64,000 nt of DNA from Cepaea nemoralis (Eukaryota; Mollusca; Gastropoda; Stylommatophora; Helicidae). Where the stretch lies: contig JACEFZ010001340.1 of NCBI GenBank assembly GCA_014155875.1, forward strand, positions 204,501 through 268,500, read 5' to 3'. Within the stretch, counting starts at the first letter, position 1. Each line of letters opens with the position of its first letter. A program made the translations under genes and the position numbers. Below, piece by piece: positions 11,401-25,800 of the stretch. Under the pieces are notes generated by a model that saw nothing but the letters and a program-made list of their open reading frames with translations, had not been told where the DNA came from and made no database searches.

Positions 11401-14400
11401 GACACAAATTAGATCCTAGTCCAGAGCCGTAGCTGAGTGGATTAGCTTGAACTTTCGTTCAAGCACCACTTCTGACACCACAATTATCCTTGCCTGTCAA
11501 CAACTCAACTGACAGGCACTATCGGATACTTCTCCCACACCAAACAAGAAAGCTTGCAAGTCGTGTGCGAGGAAAACAAATGGTACATTTTATTGCCGTT
11601 GGCTCGCTACAAGCAGGTAACAGTCGCTAGTAAACACACAACATAAAGCCACAGAAATTATCTATCACTAGTTGCTAATGCCTATGCTAACTCTCTATCT
11701 ATTTAGTTAAACACAAAACCCCTATCGCTACTCTAACGAGGTGCACACTACAAGTCCTGTCCTCCCATCTGACGTTCTTTCATCCCGTGGACACACACCA
11801 CGCGGATCGACCTTGACCTTGGTGCGTGTTGCCTCACATGGCACGCTGATCGCAGACGTGGTATGTTGAGTGGATACTCAACTTCTCCGTGCTACCATGA
11901 GGCGTGATGCTATCGTGATTAGAGTGCTAACTCTCTGAACAACGCCTGCGTGTCTCATGAGGGAATGGATAACCATCTCCCATTACCTCATCTCCCCTGC
12001 CCTTACCTCGGGCACCGTATCACCTCCTGGCCTCTTCAAGATTGACTGCTCTTCCTGGCGGAGGGGATGCGGTCGAGTCTTTGACAACAACCATTACTAA
12101 GATATCCAAATAAATGTCCATGTTGCCTAGTTGCCTTGACCTCGGCATGTTACCTCTTTTGACTCACACTGAACAGCAAGCTTTTTTTCTTTGCTTTTTC
12201 TTACATCAAGCAATAATATTTGACACTTTAAAAACATAAATTCACACCAGCTGAAACTGTAAACACCTTTTCGCAACAGTTAAACTACTGGAGCTGCTGT
12301 GGGAAAGTGGTTAAGACACCTGCCTTCGTGCTCTGAAGGTGGTGGGACAGTTCTGGACTCATTCATTCAGTTCAAAAGTGCCCTTTTCTCAGAGACTTGT
12401 GGGGGTCATTGCTGGAGCTGCAGAGTTTGTGCTATGTGTGATGTTTTTGGCAGGCCACTCTGTGAAAAGAAGCTGAGCAATATGGGGTAAACCCAGTGCA
12501 ATGAAATTGACCCTCACGCCTTTAAACACCCTGTTAAGTTAAACTATTATTTCTTGATGTGTGTGTTATTATGACTTTTGTATTTATCAGTGTAGAAAGT
12601 TAACATCTGTTGTCATGATATTTGTGTTTACTAACAATGTCTTTTAACTAAAACTGCTCATAAAAAGTTACTACTTAAATATATGCATCATAGCTTCTGG
12701 CTGTTCTCACTTCCTCCATTTAATTTCAGAAAACACATAAACTGAGAAATTAATCCTTTAAACATTTATTATTAAATCACCCCATGTTTCAAAAATATTG
12801 TGTGCAGTAAAATATTCATAAGAAATACTGAATAAAAACTCAATTGCATTAAAATAATATTAAAGTACTGTACACAGATGCTGATTGTTAAGACAACACA
12901 ATTTATTGTTGACAGAATGCTTACTTGCTTTCAGTGATTGCATTTGTGACTGGGTCTGGAATGTCAGTTAAAGATTTCTCCCACAGCCGCAGCTGTTCTG
13001 TCAGATAGTCCAAGATTCTAGGGAACAAGATGGAGATATTCTAACAGCTTACTACATGAACTGGACAAACATTTCAAAATTTAAACTACTAAATGAACTA
13101 GACAAACATTTCAAGTTTTAAAATGCTATATCACCTGGAAAAACATTTCAAATTAAACAATACTATACGAACTGAACAAACATTGCAAGTAAACAACTAC
13201 TTTATGAACTGAACAAACATTTTAAGTAGGAAAAAAAATAGTATATGAACTGGAAAAGCACATCAAGTTTAAAAATACTATATGAACTGGGGGAATTAAT
13301 GTGGTCCAAGGTCTGATGTGCTGCCTTGGTTGTGTCATATGTATAGAGTACTCATGATGTTGTGATTCAATGAGCATGATTCAGAAGGTCGAAGCTGGAT
13401 CTGTACGTAGACAGTGGACTGAGTCGCTGCGGAAGTCTGTTGTCCATAAAGTCACCTTCATCTTTGTCCCGGGACATGCGGGAGTCGAGGGAAATGAACG
13501 AGCTGATAAACTGGCTAGCTCTGCACCCCCTGTAGATGGCCAGCCTATGGATCGTGCCGATGTTATTAACGTCCTTAAAGACATGTTGAGAACAGAAGAC
13601 TTTGACGTCAGTGAATCCACATCGCTGTCCAGGATGAAAGACTTGGGAGTAAGAATTGGCACGGCCAGACATGAGAGGTACATCGTGAAAATGAGGTGCC
13701 TCGTTAACCAACACAAAACTGGCACTATTAGCCACCGGACGCTGATGCATATGCTGGGGGGAGGATCTGAGCACCTATGGACCTGTCCGGAGTGCAACGA
13801 AGATACCCCAACTGATAATTGATAACTCATGATGTGTTTCACCATCACTTTCTGGGTCTTTTTCTAGCCCTATATCCAGATGTCTCTGTTGTAAGCTTTT
13901 GTCCATGCTGCTGTCTTCATCCCATCACTGTGGGCATGGTTTTCATTTTTTCTATTGTCTAGTGCATCCTATGATTTCTAATTCTTCTCTGTGTCTTCTA
14001 TAAGTGTCAATTAATATTTGGTAATTTATTTCTCATGTTATTTCAATGACCTCTAGGGTTATCCAGCAAGTAACATGTCTGTGAAAGTGTGGATGTGCTC
14101 AAACAGTGTATCAAGGGGACAAAGTAACAACTTGCAGGTTAAATATCTGATCACTTATGTGTATGCTCATAGTGTACTGGTGGCAACTTTGGTAACAATG
14201 AACAATTAATTAGCATATTCAACAATATTTTTCAAAGCAAAGTCAATTTTCTCCAAAAAAAAGATGTAATAACAAGCAAATGTGCTTGTGACAAATTAAG
14301 AGGACACCTCTTAAGAAAAGATAAAGTAAACATAAAACAACTTTGCAATATAATTCTTATCATCACAATAACTTTCAAAAGCACTTGCGTTTCACTGCAG

Positions 14401-15841
14401 CTTTTTCCCTTTCAGGAAAGCTATGCCTATACATTCTTAAGTATTCCTACAGAACACTTTCCATGGTCGTGTACTTTTAATGATGAGACACTACTACACT
14501 GGCGTACATTCTTAGAGGGCTGAATGTAAGAGAGGGCCTGCATACCCAATTTGTGACCTTTAGGAATTAGAGTTTGTTCACTTGTACATTCAACTGGATA
14601 TGATTAAAAACATTAAATTAGAAGTAAACTCTGTACAAGACATAGTTTGCTTTAAGATGATACATGTCTGGGTCGCAGGAAGTTAAAATAATAACGTGCT
14701 AAGAAAGAATTGAAGTAACAACTGGTATGGTAATTGGTCCAACAACAATAACTTGTTATGAAAGAAATTAGTTAAAAACATATAATGAACATAAGGTAAC
14801 AAGAAAAACTACAAATGGTGGACATCAACAGTGGAGATATGCTTTAAAGATATCTAAATACAAAGTAAGTAAAGTAAAGGGCCCTCTCTATCTGCCAATG
14901 CGTATTGACATAACCAGCCATGCATTTCATTAAAGAACAAAAGATTACATGGTTTGGCCACATCACAAGAATTCCCTTGTGCCATCTACCACAAAGAGAC
15001 ACACTGAAGTCATTAGTTGCGGTTCCAATTTCATGGCAAAGGGACACAACATAATGCTCCATTCCTGTGACAGTGAATATCACACACAATGCTTCTCACT
15101 GACCCATGTGAAAAGTTTAACAGACAGCAGTCCCGACAAAACAACAGCATGCACATACATACACACCAAAATGCCAACACAACAGTCCATCACTAAAATT
15201 ACAGTTCATCATCGATGGAAGCGGCAGTCACTAGAAAACCAGCAGTCGCACACATATTGCATAAGGCAAAAAGAGCTAATTCAGCAACTGGCCGGCCGCC
15301 ATTTTTCTGAACATGCAGTTCACAATACAAACCACTGCGGACAGATGTAAAAGCATTTCACATGAAATCCATAGCTCACAGTGTCACTCCATGCACTTAA
15401 CTAAGTAGCTGAGTGATGGAACCTTATATAAGGGATACAGAGCAAGGGGAAGACCCCGTTAAAGATGGGAGTGACGGTATCAAGAACAACCTTAGAGAAA
15501 TGAAAAAAAAAATCCGCTTAAAAGTCGGCAGGGTCGACTTCATTGCACCAGGTTTTATCTCATATGGCTCAGTCTCTGTCCACAGCGCGGAACACGTCGC
15601 ACAAAGCACGAACTCTGTAGCTCTAGCAACGACCCACAGGAGTCTCCAAAAAATTTCAATCGTGAACTGAAAAACGTTGTCCAGTATCGAACCCATAACC
15701 TTCGGAGCCCGAGTCAAATGGCTTGACCACTTCGCCACGGAGACCCCAGAGTGTCACTCATTTGAGACTCTCTTCATCTGAGAGAAATCAATACCAACTT
15801 ATAAACATCATTAGAAAGAGCACATAGAATATCTTTACACA

Positions 15842-15882
<41 letters not shown>

Positions 15883-18800
15883 CACTTCACTGAGGCAAAC
15901 GGAGGAAGAGAAGAAGTAGAAGAAAGCATACTGGGCACATGGTAAATGTGAATTCGAACCCGTGACAACCAGGCCAGCAGGCAAACATGCTAGTCACTGT
16001 GCTACGGCTGCTCCCACTAGCTGAATGTGTAACACAACCAGCAACGCTGTGAATCTACGACCATGGTCAGACTGCAAGAACAGCAAGTTAAAAGTGGTGT
16101 GGCCAGACAAGAGCACTATGCAGGAAGCCAAAGAAACCTAATAAACCAACATAGGACTGGTGTCGTAAGCCGCTACACGCTATGGGATTTACTGAGGAGG
16201 AGATCCGAGCACTTATGGACTGAATGGTTGGATATGCAATGAGGATGATCTGTTAACTAACTAACTAACAACTGCCAATGGTATGGGATGGACTGTTGGC
16301 CATCTCATAGACATCATCACTAACTCACACTGCAAGGCTTGATGCCCAATCTCCCTCATGTTGGAGTGTTTGAATGCAAATTGTTCTTGCAACCCACTGA
16401 TTGTAAATATAGCTAAGTTGCCCCCCTCTGCAATCATGCCTGCTAGTATAACAAGTGGTGCAAACCTCCAAAAGTCTGAAATGTATTGATTCATCAACCT
16501 CTGTGTCAGCCTGTCATCATATATGTTGTGTGTTACTGATTCTTGCCCATCCACTGATTCCTGTCATGAATGCTGTCTTTGATGTCAATCATGGGCTTTC
16601 CCATCACCTCTGACCCCTGCAAGACCTGGGCAGTAGATCTACCTACAGTCTTGAAAACTCATAACCTAGGATTTTTAAAAAACCCACAAACAAAGCAGTG
16701 CTGCCTGCATATACTCACTCTTGAACACACTTAACGCATGCCCCTTGCATGTATTTGAGGACTTCTGCTGTATCAGAAAAACGATTAAAGGCTCCTTGAT
16801 CTTGTTTATCCTGCCTTGTTTCCTCTTCCTGCACGTAAGTCTCTATGTCTTCCGTCAACACCTTCAGCTTGTCATCCACACTGCGGCAAAGACTAAAACA
16901 ACAACAAAACAATATAACACCTAAACCAAAACACATTAATGAAGCACAACAGCAAATTCTAAACAATAATATTACAGTTACAAATTAACTTTCTTGTAGC
17001 AACTGACAATGACAGAATACACCACTTTAAGAGTACTTGCTGTGCAGTGGATTGCTATAGAAGAGATGGCTGCTGCACAACTGGGTGCTCCAGAAGCAGT
17101 ATTTATTTCAAGCATGCTTTTTCCTAGCTAATACAATATAATTTGCACTCATTCTTGACTATAAAGATCATTCTTACTCAGTCTACTTTTTTTTTCAATG
17201 TATGTTTGAAAACGTACTGTACATTCTATTAACGATGATTAAAGACTGAGCATGTTTTCATGTTGCTGTTGTGTTTGTGTATGATGTCAGCATGTAACAG
17301 TGACTAATCTCTAGGCAACAACTTTGACAAGCTGGAAAAACCAAAACATCAGCACAGGGTAGACAATCTGGTTGTACCAATTAGTTAGTTACAGCATGGC
17401 TACCCAACATGTAACGATTTGGTTCAGCAGACTGTGCAGATAAAACCTCTTGTGGTTCAGTGGACAAAAAGGCGGCTACCATCATGATCTGAGGAAAACC
17501 TTGAACACATGCTTAAGACACCTGAGTGATCCACTGCACCTGGGTCCATCTCCAGTCATCGTGACACAGTCTTGCTACTGGATTAAGAGGGACTCAAGCA
17601 GGAGAGTAAAGTTGATGATTGGCTTCCTTGCATAGATGGAAGTCACAGTGCGAGTCCCTCTTATCCTACCTCATCATCTCAACTTTCGGCTCATCATCAA
17701 TTAAGAGAACAACATAGTTATTTATCAATCAACTCCTGAAAAAAAAATATACCTCAAGTCCACATTCACAGTGAACGGCCAGCCAATAAAAAAAATAGTT
17801 TATAAATTCACATATCTTGGCAGCACTCTAGCATAGAGTTTCACCATTAACAATGAGATCGATGCTAGAATTTCAAAAACCAGTAGCATCTATGGCAGAT
17901 TGTATGCCAACAGATGGAACAGAGATGTCATATCCCTACAGCCAAAGCTAAAGTGTGCAGAGCAACAATTTTACCTACATTGCTTAATGCATGATTAGTA
18001 TGCCCGTGCCATGCCAAGAAACTGAATTATTTTCACATAACTTGTCTCAGAAAAAGGCTGAAAATTAGATGGCAGGATATGATTCCAAATACAACAGTTA
18101 TTCATAGTGCAGGCCTACCAAGTATATACAATATACTAAAAACAATGCCAGACTCGCTGAGCTGGACACCTAGCCTACATGCCAGACCATCAACTTCAAA
18201 ACAGAATGGTTTATGATAAAATAAAGCATGGGTAAAGATCTCAAGGTGACCAGAAACAAAATCAAAATGCTATAACGACACCCTTAACGCTAGCCTTCGG
18301 TATCAACACAGATACACAGGAGGTACTGTCCAGGTTGACCTAGATGGTGAATAATTTTTCACCAAGCTGCAATATCTTGTGAGTCTTGCAGAGATTGCAC
18401 TGGCAAATCAACAGAGACAAGCCAGAAGATCCAATGTGACATTACTTCCAGGCTTATATCGGCCTCTACAGTCAACTTCATACTCACAATGCTTGAATCT
18501 CCTTGGAGTGAACTTCAATTTTTATGGTCAAACAACATGTATGATGGGAGTAGGGAGAGACAGTGCAACATAAACTCCCAACAATTATCTTTCCTAGAAA
18601 ACTGTAAATGATCACAGAAGAATATTACTACTGAACAAATTGTCAACAAACATTTCCTATTTACAGAGTGCTGCTAATTTATCTACAGGAAATTAGCATC
18701 ATCACCTGTAAAGAATAACAGGCAACCTGCAAACATTATACACTAATTTTGCTGATTGCACTATTGCTGGTGTCTTCCAAGGCACTGCTGGTGTCTTCCA

Positions 18801-19784
18801 AGGCAGTCACAATACAGTGACATGTATTTTTCTTCAACAGATCCTTTGCCCTAACAGCTTCTGATTCTCATGTGTAAGACTTGCAACCCATCCAGTCACC
18901 CACTCCTCATCCAACACACATGACAGGATTAACACTTGTGGTTTCTTATGTGTCAGGCAGGTAACCTACCAGTCCAGCCATCAACTCTTCATCCGACAAA
19001 ACTAGCTTAACTTATACAAATTTTGTTTTTAATACCTATGTCACTTTCTGTGATTAATAATCATTTTTCAATGTATTTATTGCTACTTGTAAAAGATGGA
19101 GCTTTATAAACAGCCTAATTTTTTGTATTTAACACTACCTTAAGCTATGATGTCCTAGCTCCTGTAGATTCATTTCTTATAATTCTTTGTGCGTCCTTTT
19201 CTTGCTCCTTCCTCAATCCATGTACATCGGTGGGAAAACATGCCTGGCTATACTCAGTGGATGGTTTCTGCTTGTCCTGCCTGCACTTTCTTGTTAATGC
19301 AGATCTGCTCTTGTACTTACTTGTTTCTCTTTTCAGGCATAAAAGTGTTACATCTTAAAATACAAACAGGAATAAATGAAATGTGGAAAATAATGCCAAA
19401 ATATACTCACTTTTGAACCGCAGGGGTGAATGCTCTTGCTTTAAGAATAAGACCACCACTGTCTGTGAGAGTTTTAGTGGATGCCGACTGCCAAATATCA
19501 GACATGATGACATCAGCAGAATTTTCAGTCCACACAAACACTGCCAAGTTTCGCTCAAACAGCATAGAACTGTGGTTGAGAAAGTAACAAAACTTCAACA
19601 ATAAATATTTGACAAAACTGGCAACAAAGATGAACATTTCACAAAGGCATTCATAGGAAGACTTTTGAAATAATAACAATAAGCACGTCTTCTTCTTCTA
19701 TGTTGTTCCTTTTTTCGAAAGGAGTATGTCACATCTTGTTATGCACCTCAAAAGTCAGTGTGACCAACTCGGTATGCAACTGTG

Positions 19785-19818
<34 letters not shown>

Positions 19819-22800
19819 GTCAGGCATTGGTAGTACTTTGGTAAGGATGCTTGCTTGTGTTCACTGACTGAGAACTCCAGCATGAAGTCCTGTATGTCCA
19901 ACATCAGTGTGATGTCATACTGGACTGAGGTTTACGTGAGTATCCGTTGTCCCATGTCTGGTTTATTGGTGTGCAGACTGATGTTTCCTCGCCGTGCAGG
20001 CAGATACTCTCCGACTTTGGAAGAATCAGCGATCCTACTACATTAGCCAGGGCCCCGAAGGGACCTGTTGCCCAGGACGCACGACTAGGACATGTTAGTA
20101 GGTCTTGGCCAGTATAAAACCTGGCCCTGGTGACTTGGAAACACCTCTGCGTCCCTTTAGTAAGGATGACTCTCATGTCCTCTTCAGGACCCATCCCCCA
20201 CTGGTCCAAACCTGACATCCAGCTCACACCTGTAGTTCCTAGTAGTTGTCAGCATGCGACATCGGCCACCCCCAGGGCAACAGCTGTGACAGGCTGGCTA
20301 AACCAGGCGTGGGTAGCTGATTTGGTGTCAAACCAATCGGTGAACTAGGGTATGCCTACCCATCATGTGAAGACAGGATTTGGCAGACTGCGTGGAAGAA
20401 ATCAATGTTGATTCAAAGGGCAAGACAGGTTTACCTGCAAAGCATTGTGGAACGTAATGAGCACGGCACGTAGAGCAAGGCACGTAGAGCGCCCTGGTCA
20501 TCCACTGCAACTGTATTCGTCTCCAGTCATCTTGACTTGTCTTGCCACTGGACTCAGGCGAGAGAGTGAGGTCGGCGAATTGTGTAACTCTTCCTCACTT
20601 TAGTCCAATTCATCGTGCAAGTCATTCTTCATCCATGCTATCTTAGAACTCATGGCTCCATACTTTCAACCCCACTGGATTAAATGAATGGTCATCATCA
20701 TTCTTGATGGACAAACGAACAACAACAACATGCAACTGGGTCAGATGTGCTTCCTCTAGACAGACTGCATCCAAGGTAACGGCCTCTATCAACCCCAGGC
20801 TATATTTTCTTTCCTAACAACTTTGCCAGGCAGCCTTATGGCCTGCTCTTTGTGATTTCCAACTGTCATGGGATTTTAATCTGAAAACTCTGATAATCGA
20901 CATCCTGCTTTTCCCCTTATCTGAGAAGAATATGTATCCTATCTTACTACCCAGGAGGTAAAGGGTAAGTGTGATGTCATTAGTTACCAATGGTTCCTGG
21001 AAATAATCCCAGCCCTAGGCTGAGATCACACCCAGAACCTTCTGAGCCTCAGCAAATACTACAACCTCTCAGCCATGGCTACCCCTATTGTAAACAGTTT
21101 AGAAGATTGAAAACAATATAACACAGGGGGAGCTCAAGGTAATCCCATGACAATACACAGCTGTAGAGACATGTCACACCTTCAGGTACACCAACCTGTC
21201 TTCCTCACTGCTACCTTATCATACAACAATATCTGGTAACTATCTTTCTTTTGTGAGTCAATTAATCCTTGAAACAAAAGTAAAAGACCCTGTAACTTAG
21301 AGCATGCTGGGTATGATGTTCAAACCTCATATTTGTATAGACCAATCGGTACCCTTGGAGCATGCTGGGTATGATGTTCAAACCTCAGATTTGTATAGAC
21401 CAATCGGTATCCAGTGAGTCATGTGATCAGTATCAGGTCCCTTTTATACACCTTAAGGTGCATTAGGTATATGGTGCTAGACCAATATCTGTATAGACCA
21501 ATATCTGTATAGACCAATATCTGTATAGATCAATATTTGTATAGACCAATATCTGTATAGACCAATATCTGTATAGGCCAATATCTGTATAGACCAATAT
21601 CGGTTTAGACCAATATCTGTATAGACCAATATCTGTATAGACCAATATCTGTATAGACCAATATCTGTATAGACCAATATCTGTACAGACCAATATCTGT
21701 ATAGATCAATATCTGTATAGGCCAATATCTGTATAGACCAACCGGCACTCGGTGACTGATGTGGTCTGCATCATGCCGAGCACCTTTACTTCTCTGGTAC
21801 TCATTTTAGGCTAGTCAACGTGGCAGCCCGTGTGAATTATAAAAATCTGTCCTCAAGCAGATTCAAATCTATAACCACCGAGCCAGCAGGCAAGCAGTTA
21901 GTGCAATCGTAATGCACTCTCTCAATTGCTCGATAAGTCTATTACTTTATGTCCTTATTACACAGCTTGCATTCTGCATAACTTTCACTGTTCCAAAGTC
22001 ACAGCCAATGTTTTATACTTGGACACATCTAGCCACCTGGGGTGAATTCAGCAACCAAGCATGGTATAATTGTAGTCTGAAGTATGATACACTGTGGTAC
22101 AAAATCAACCTCTTACTGGGCATGAATACCCACCACAATGTGAACAATGGACAATCAATAAACCCCGAACTCATAATTTACTGGAAACAACCAGACACAT
22201 TTGAACAAATGATTGCCATAGAAATTAGAAATATCCCCAATAGCTGAAATTCATGTTTCATTTTGGATTTCCTGGTTACGGTATCTTCTGTTGTTTTTTT
22301 TTTTCATTCTCCCTGAGTTTATTCACAGCATTAAAACTCTACACTGCTTTTCCCTGATTTTTCTGTTTCAAGTTCTGCTACAACCCTGCTTTATTCATGA
22401 AATATAACAATTGCTACCAATATTTAAGTTTGTTATTAAAACATTACTACTGACAACCACATCTTCAGTCGACTTGAAATAGATACCAGGCAGAAAAACT
22501 CAGCTTTGACTTACAATAATTATACCATGACAATGTTTACCTGTCATTCATGTCAGATGTCAGCTCCATCATCACTTTAGACACTGTCCGCTTTGTCAGT
22601 TCAGCAGTTGTATCTAACTGATACTGTACAAGGGCCTTGTGTAGAAAACATAGAATAGAATGTAGAATAATTTCTTACATAGAAATTTGTATGTTGCACA
22701 GAATAAGTAAGAGTAGATGCAGTAATAAGATAACACATTTTATAAAATCTCACAAAAATTACCATAACTGACAAGAATGCTGCTACAAGTATTCTATCAT

Positions 22801-25800
22801 CATCATGTGACATGGCTCATCATCTCACAGGATCATCAGTCTTGGATCAATTCAGTTTTGAATAACGAAGACACAAACAATTCAGTTTTCTTTTTCCAAT
22901 ATACCATTTAGCAAAGCCTTCTAAGTATTTATCTTTTTTTTTCTGCATCAAGTCACAAAGACAACTTATCACAATCAGAAAGATGCAGTCTTCATTTTTC
23001 GGCCACATTATGAAAAGAAAAATTCTGGAACATGTGACAACTAGAAAGATATGTGCAAAGAGAGTTATAGGAAGACAATTCTTGAGTCTTGTGTCATGGC
23101 ATAAAAGGGAGTTAGGACAAGAATTGATCCATGCCATCGGAGATCACAAGATGTGGGGAAGAATGATCACTCTCACCAGTCGGAAGGCACTTTATAAATG
23201 AATCAAGTTTTTTCAGATGCCATCAAAGTTTTCAAGAATATTTCTCCTCATAACATGCCCTAAAAATTTTGGCTGTCTTTGCCTAATTTCTTTAATCAAT
23301 TTGCAATATCCATATTCTTCATTTGTTTTTCTGTCCAGCTATGTATTCTTATGCATGTATGAATATAGGATAGGAAAAGCAACTCAGACATATGGAATGA
23401 AGTACAAACTATAATGACAAGTAAAATCAACAACACATTTCCTAGTGTAGAATATTCTAAAATCTGTTCTAGTAAAATAATGTTTTAATGTATCATAGTT
23501 TATTAAGAATGTATTGCACAACAGACAAACAAATTGGGGTAAAGTTTGAGAAAACATGCATCTGTCCTGTGGCAATATATGGATATGAATCAGAGAACAC
23601 TTTGCAATTGCTATAGAAGAAAACTGAGTTTTTTTTTTTTTAGCTGAAGTGTTACAGAATATTCCGGACCAATAAAAAGTAAAATAATGAGACTCTATCA
23701 GATCTGAACATTGAAGAAAACTAGCTCATTAATGACATCAAGTCTTGGAAACTGAAATACTTTGGCCATATTAAATATCACAGTGGTTTGGAAGAACAGT
23801 GATGGAAGGGGTGGTTCCCAGAAGAACAGTGATGGAAGGTGTGGTTCCCAGAAGAACAGTGATGGAAGGGGTGGTTCCCAGAAGAACAGTGATGGAAGGT
23901 GTGGTTCCCAGAAGAACAGTGATGGAAGGTGTGGTTCCCAGAAGAACAGTGATGGAAGGTGTGGTTCCCAGAAGAACCGTGATGGAAGGTGGTTTCTGGA
24001 TGAAGAGGTTGGGGTCACCAGCACAAGGATGATGGACACAGGACATTGCATACACCTTGGGCATGAGGTACATGAGGCAAGAGAAATGGCCAGAGATGCA
24101 GAAACTGTTCAGCAGGCCATGATGAGAGAGATGTTCTACAATGGACTGCTACATGGTGTTGATGTATCACTGTTTGTCAAATACTATCCTTAAAATGAAG
24201 AGCACATGGATGAGACATGACTACATGCATACATAGATCTGAACAAATGGTATTGCATACCTTCACTCTGTCTATAAATAAAGGTCTGAGAAAATCTTCC
24301 CAAACCCTCAAAGTGAGAATATTGTCACTGATCTCCTTCCAACAAGGGTCACTCTGAACCTGAAAGAAGAGGTATTATTTTGTGAATGTCAGAATCTCAT
24401 TCATCAACTGACTGCAATTCACATAAAAAACTATGTTATACTCATTAGTTCATTGGCTGAAGTGACTGGGCAGAGGTTTATACTCAACAAGCCATCACTT
24501 CACCTCCACACAGGACACCCAGGGGAGACACTAGTCTGTGGGACACCTAGCCTGTGAGACATCATGGACAGACACTAGTCTTGAGACATCCTGGGCAGAC
24601 ACTAGTCTGTGAGACATCCTGGACAGACACAAGTCTGTGAGACATCCTGGGCAGACACTAGTCTGTGGGACACCCAGGACAGACACTAGTCTGTGGGACA
24701 TCCTGGGCAGACACTAGTCTGTGAGACATCCTGGGCAGACACTAGTCTGTGAGACACCCAGGACAAACTCTAGTCTGTGGGACATCCTGGGCAGCAACTA
24801 GTCTGTGAGACATCCTCACTAGTCTGTGGGACACCCAGGACAGACACTAGTCTGTGGGACATCCTGGACAGACACTAGTCTGTGGAACACCCAGGACAGA
24901 CACTAGTCTGTGGGACATCCTGGGCAGACACTAGTCTGTGAGACACCCAGGACAGACTCTAGTCTGTGGGACACCCAGGGCAGACATTAGCCTGTGGGAC
25001 ACTAGCCTGGCTAATGAAAGAGAACTGACCATAATCTTCACTGTGGTGAAGCCTGCCAAAGACTACAAACAACAAACAAAGATTGCACAATCCAAGACTG
25101 CAAGAAAGTGACAGTAATATCCGACAATGATGGTAGAGAATCAGCAACCAACTCTTTCACTCTTCCCTCGGAGAGCTCACAGGCATGCTGGTAATGAGCA
25201 TGTTGCTTGCCCATAAGGATGGAAACCAAATCAACACTAGTCCTGAATTATTCAAGTCGTACATGATTAAACTCGAAGCAACAGGGTTCCATAACATCCA
25301 TCCATCCATCATGTGCCATGCCGATAAGCGTGGGAGGTCATGTTTTGCCATCTCACTCGATCACCAGAGTCGTGGATCAGCTCCGTGTTTCTGTCTCGAC
25401 CATGCCACGTGGCCAAGCCATCCAGGTATTTACTTCTCAGTATTCTCCTTGGTCTATTCCCTTCGATCTTGCCAGATGTCACCAAGTTCTCCAATTCATT
25501 TCTTCTTATAACATGCCCAAAAAATTTTGACTGTCTACGTTTAATGTCTCCAATCAGTTTACGATCTTCATTTGTTTCTTGAAGAACTTGTTCATTGGTT
25601 TTTCTGCCTGTACATGGTATTCTTTGCATTTTTCTCAGAAACCACATTTCCACAGCCATCAGATGTTTTTCAGCTTGTCTGTTCATTGTCCACGCTTCAC
25701 ATCCAAACAAAAGTACAGGTTCTATGTAGCACTTCAACCCTCTTTTTCTCATTTCAATCGATATCTTTTTATTGGTCAGTATGGTTTTCATCTTGCAAAA

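Larger units (their letters stand above)
4031..12086 (-). mobile_element. Complete Gmr1-like Ty3/gypsy LTR retrotransposon, internally deleted
   Basis: Two LTRs of 593 and 592 bp begin TGTCAA and end TTGACA; the 5 bp TSD ACAAC is at 4026-4030 and 12087-12091. On the minus strand the order is LTR, tRNA-Leu-type primer site, gag, CCHC knuckle plus protease, integrase zinc finger, integrase C-terminus, reverse transcriptase and RNase H remnants, a long AT-rich 3' region, purine tract, LTR. Integrase upstream of RT is the Gmr1 arrangement. The integrase core and most of RT are deleted, so it cannot be autonomous. It sits in COG1 intron 18 in the same orientation as the gene. Confidence 0.95.

Noticed and set aside
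13381..13848. Antisense frames over the I-type LINE
   Set aside because: Mirror frames of the plus-strand RNase H coding region; motifs read only on plus.
16261..16554. 97-codon minus ORF
   Set aside because: No recognised family, no splice support; not called as a gene.
24510..25005. 28 bp repeats resembling a CRISPR array
   Set aside because: Units are contiguous with no unique spacers, and the DNA is animal nuclear sequence.
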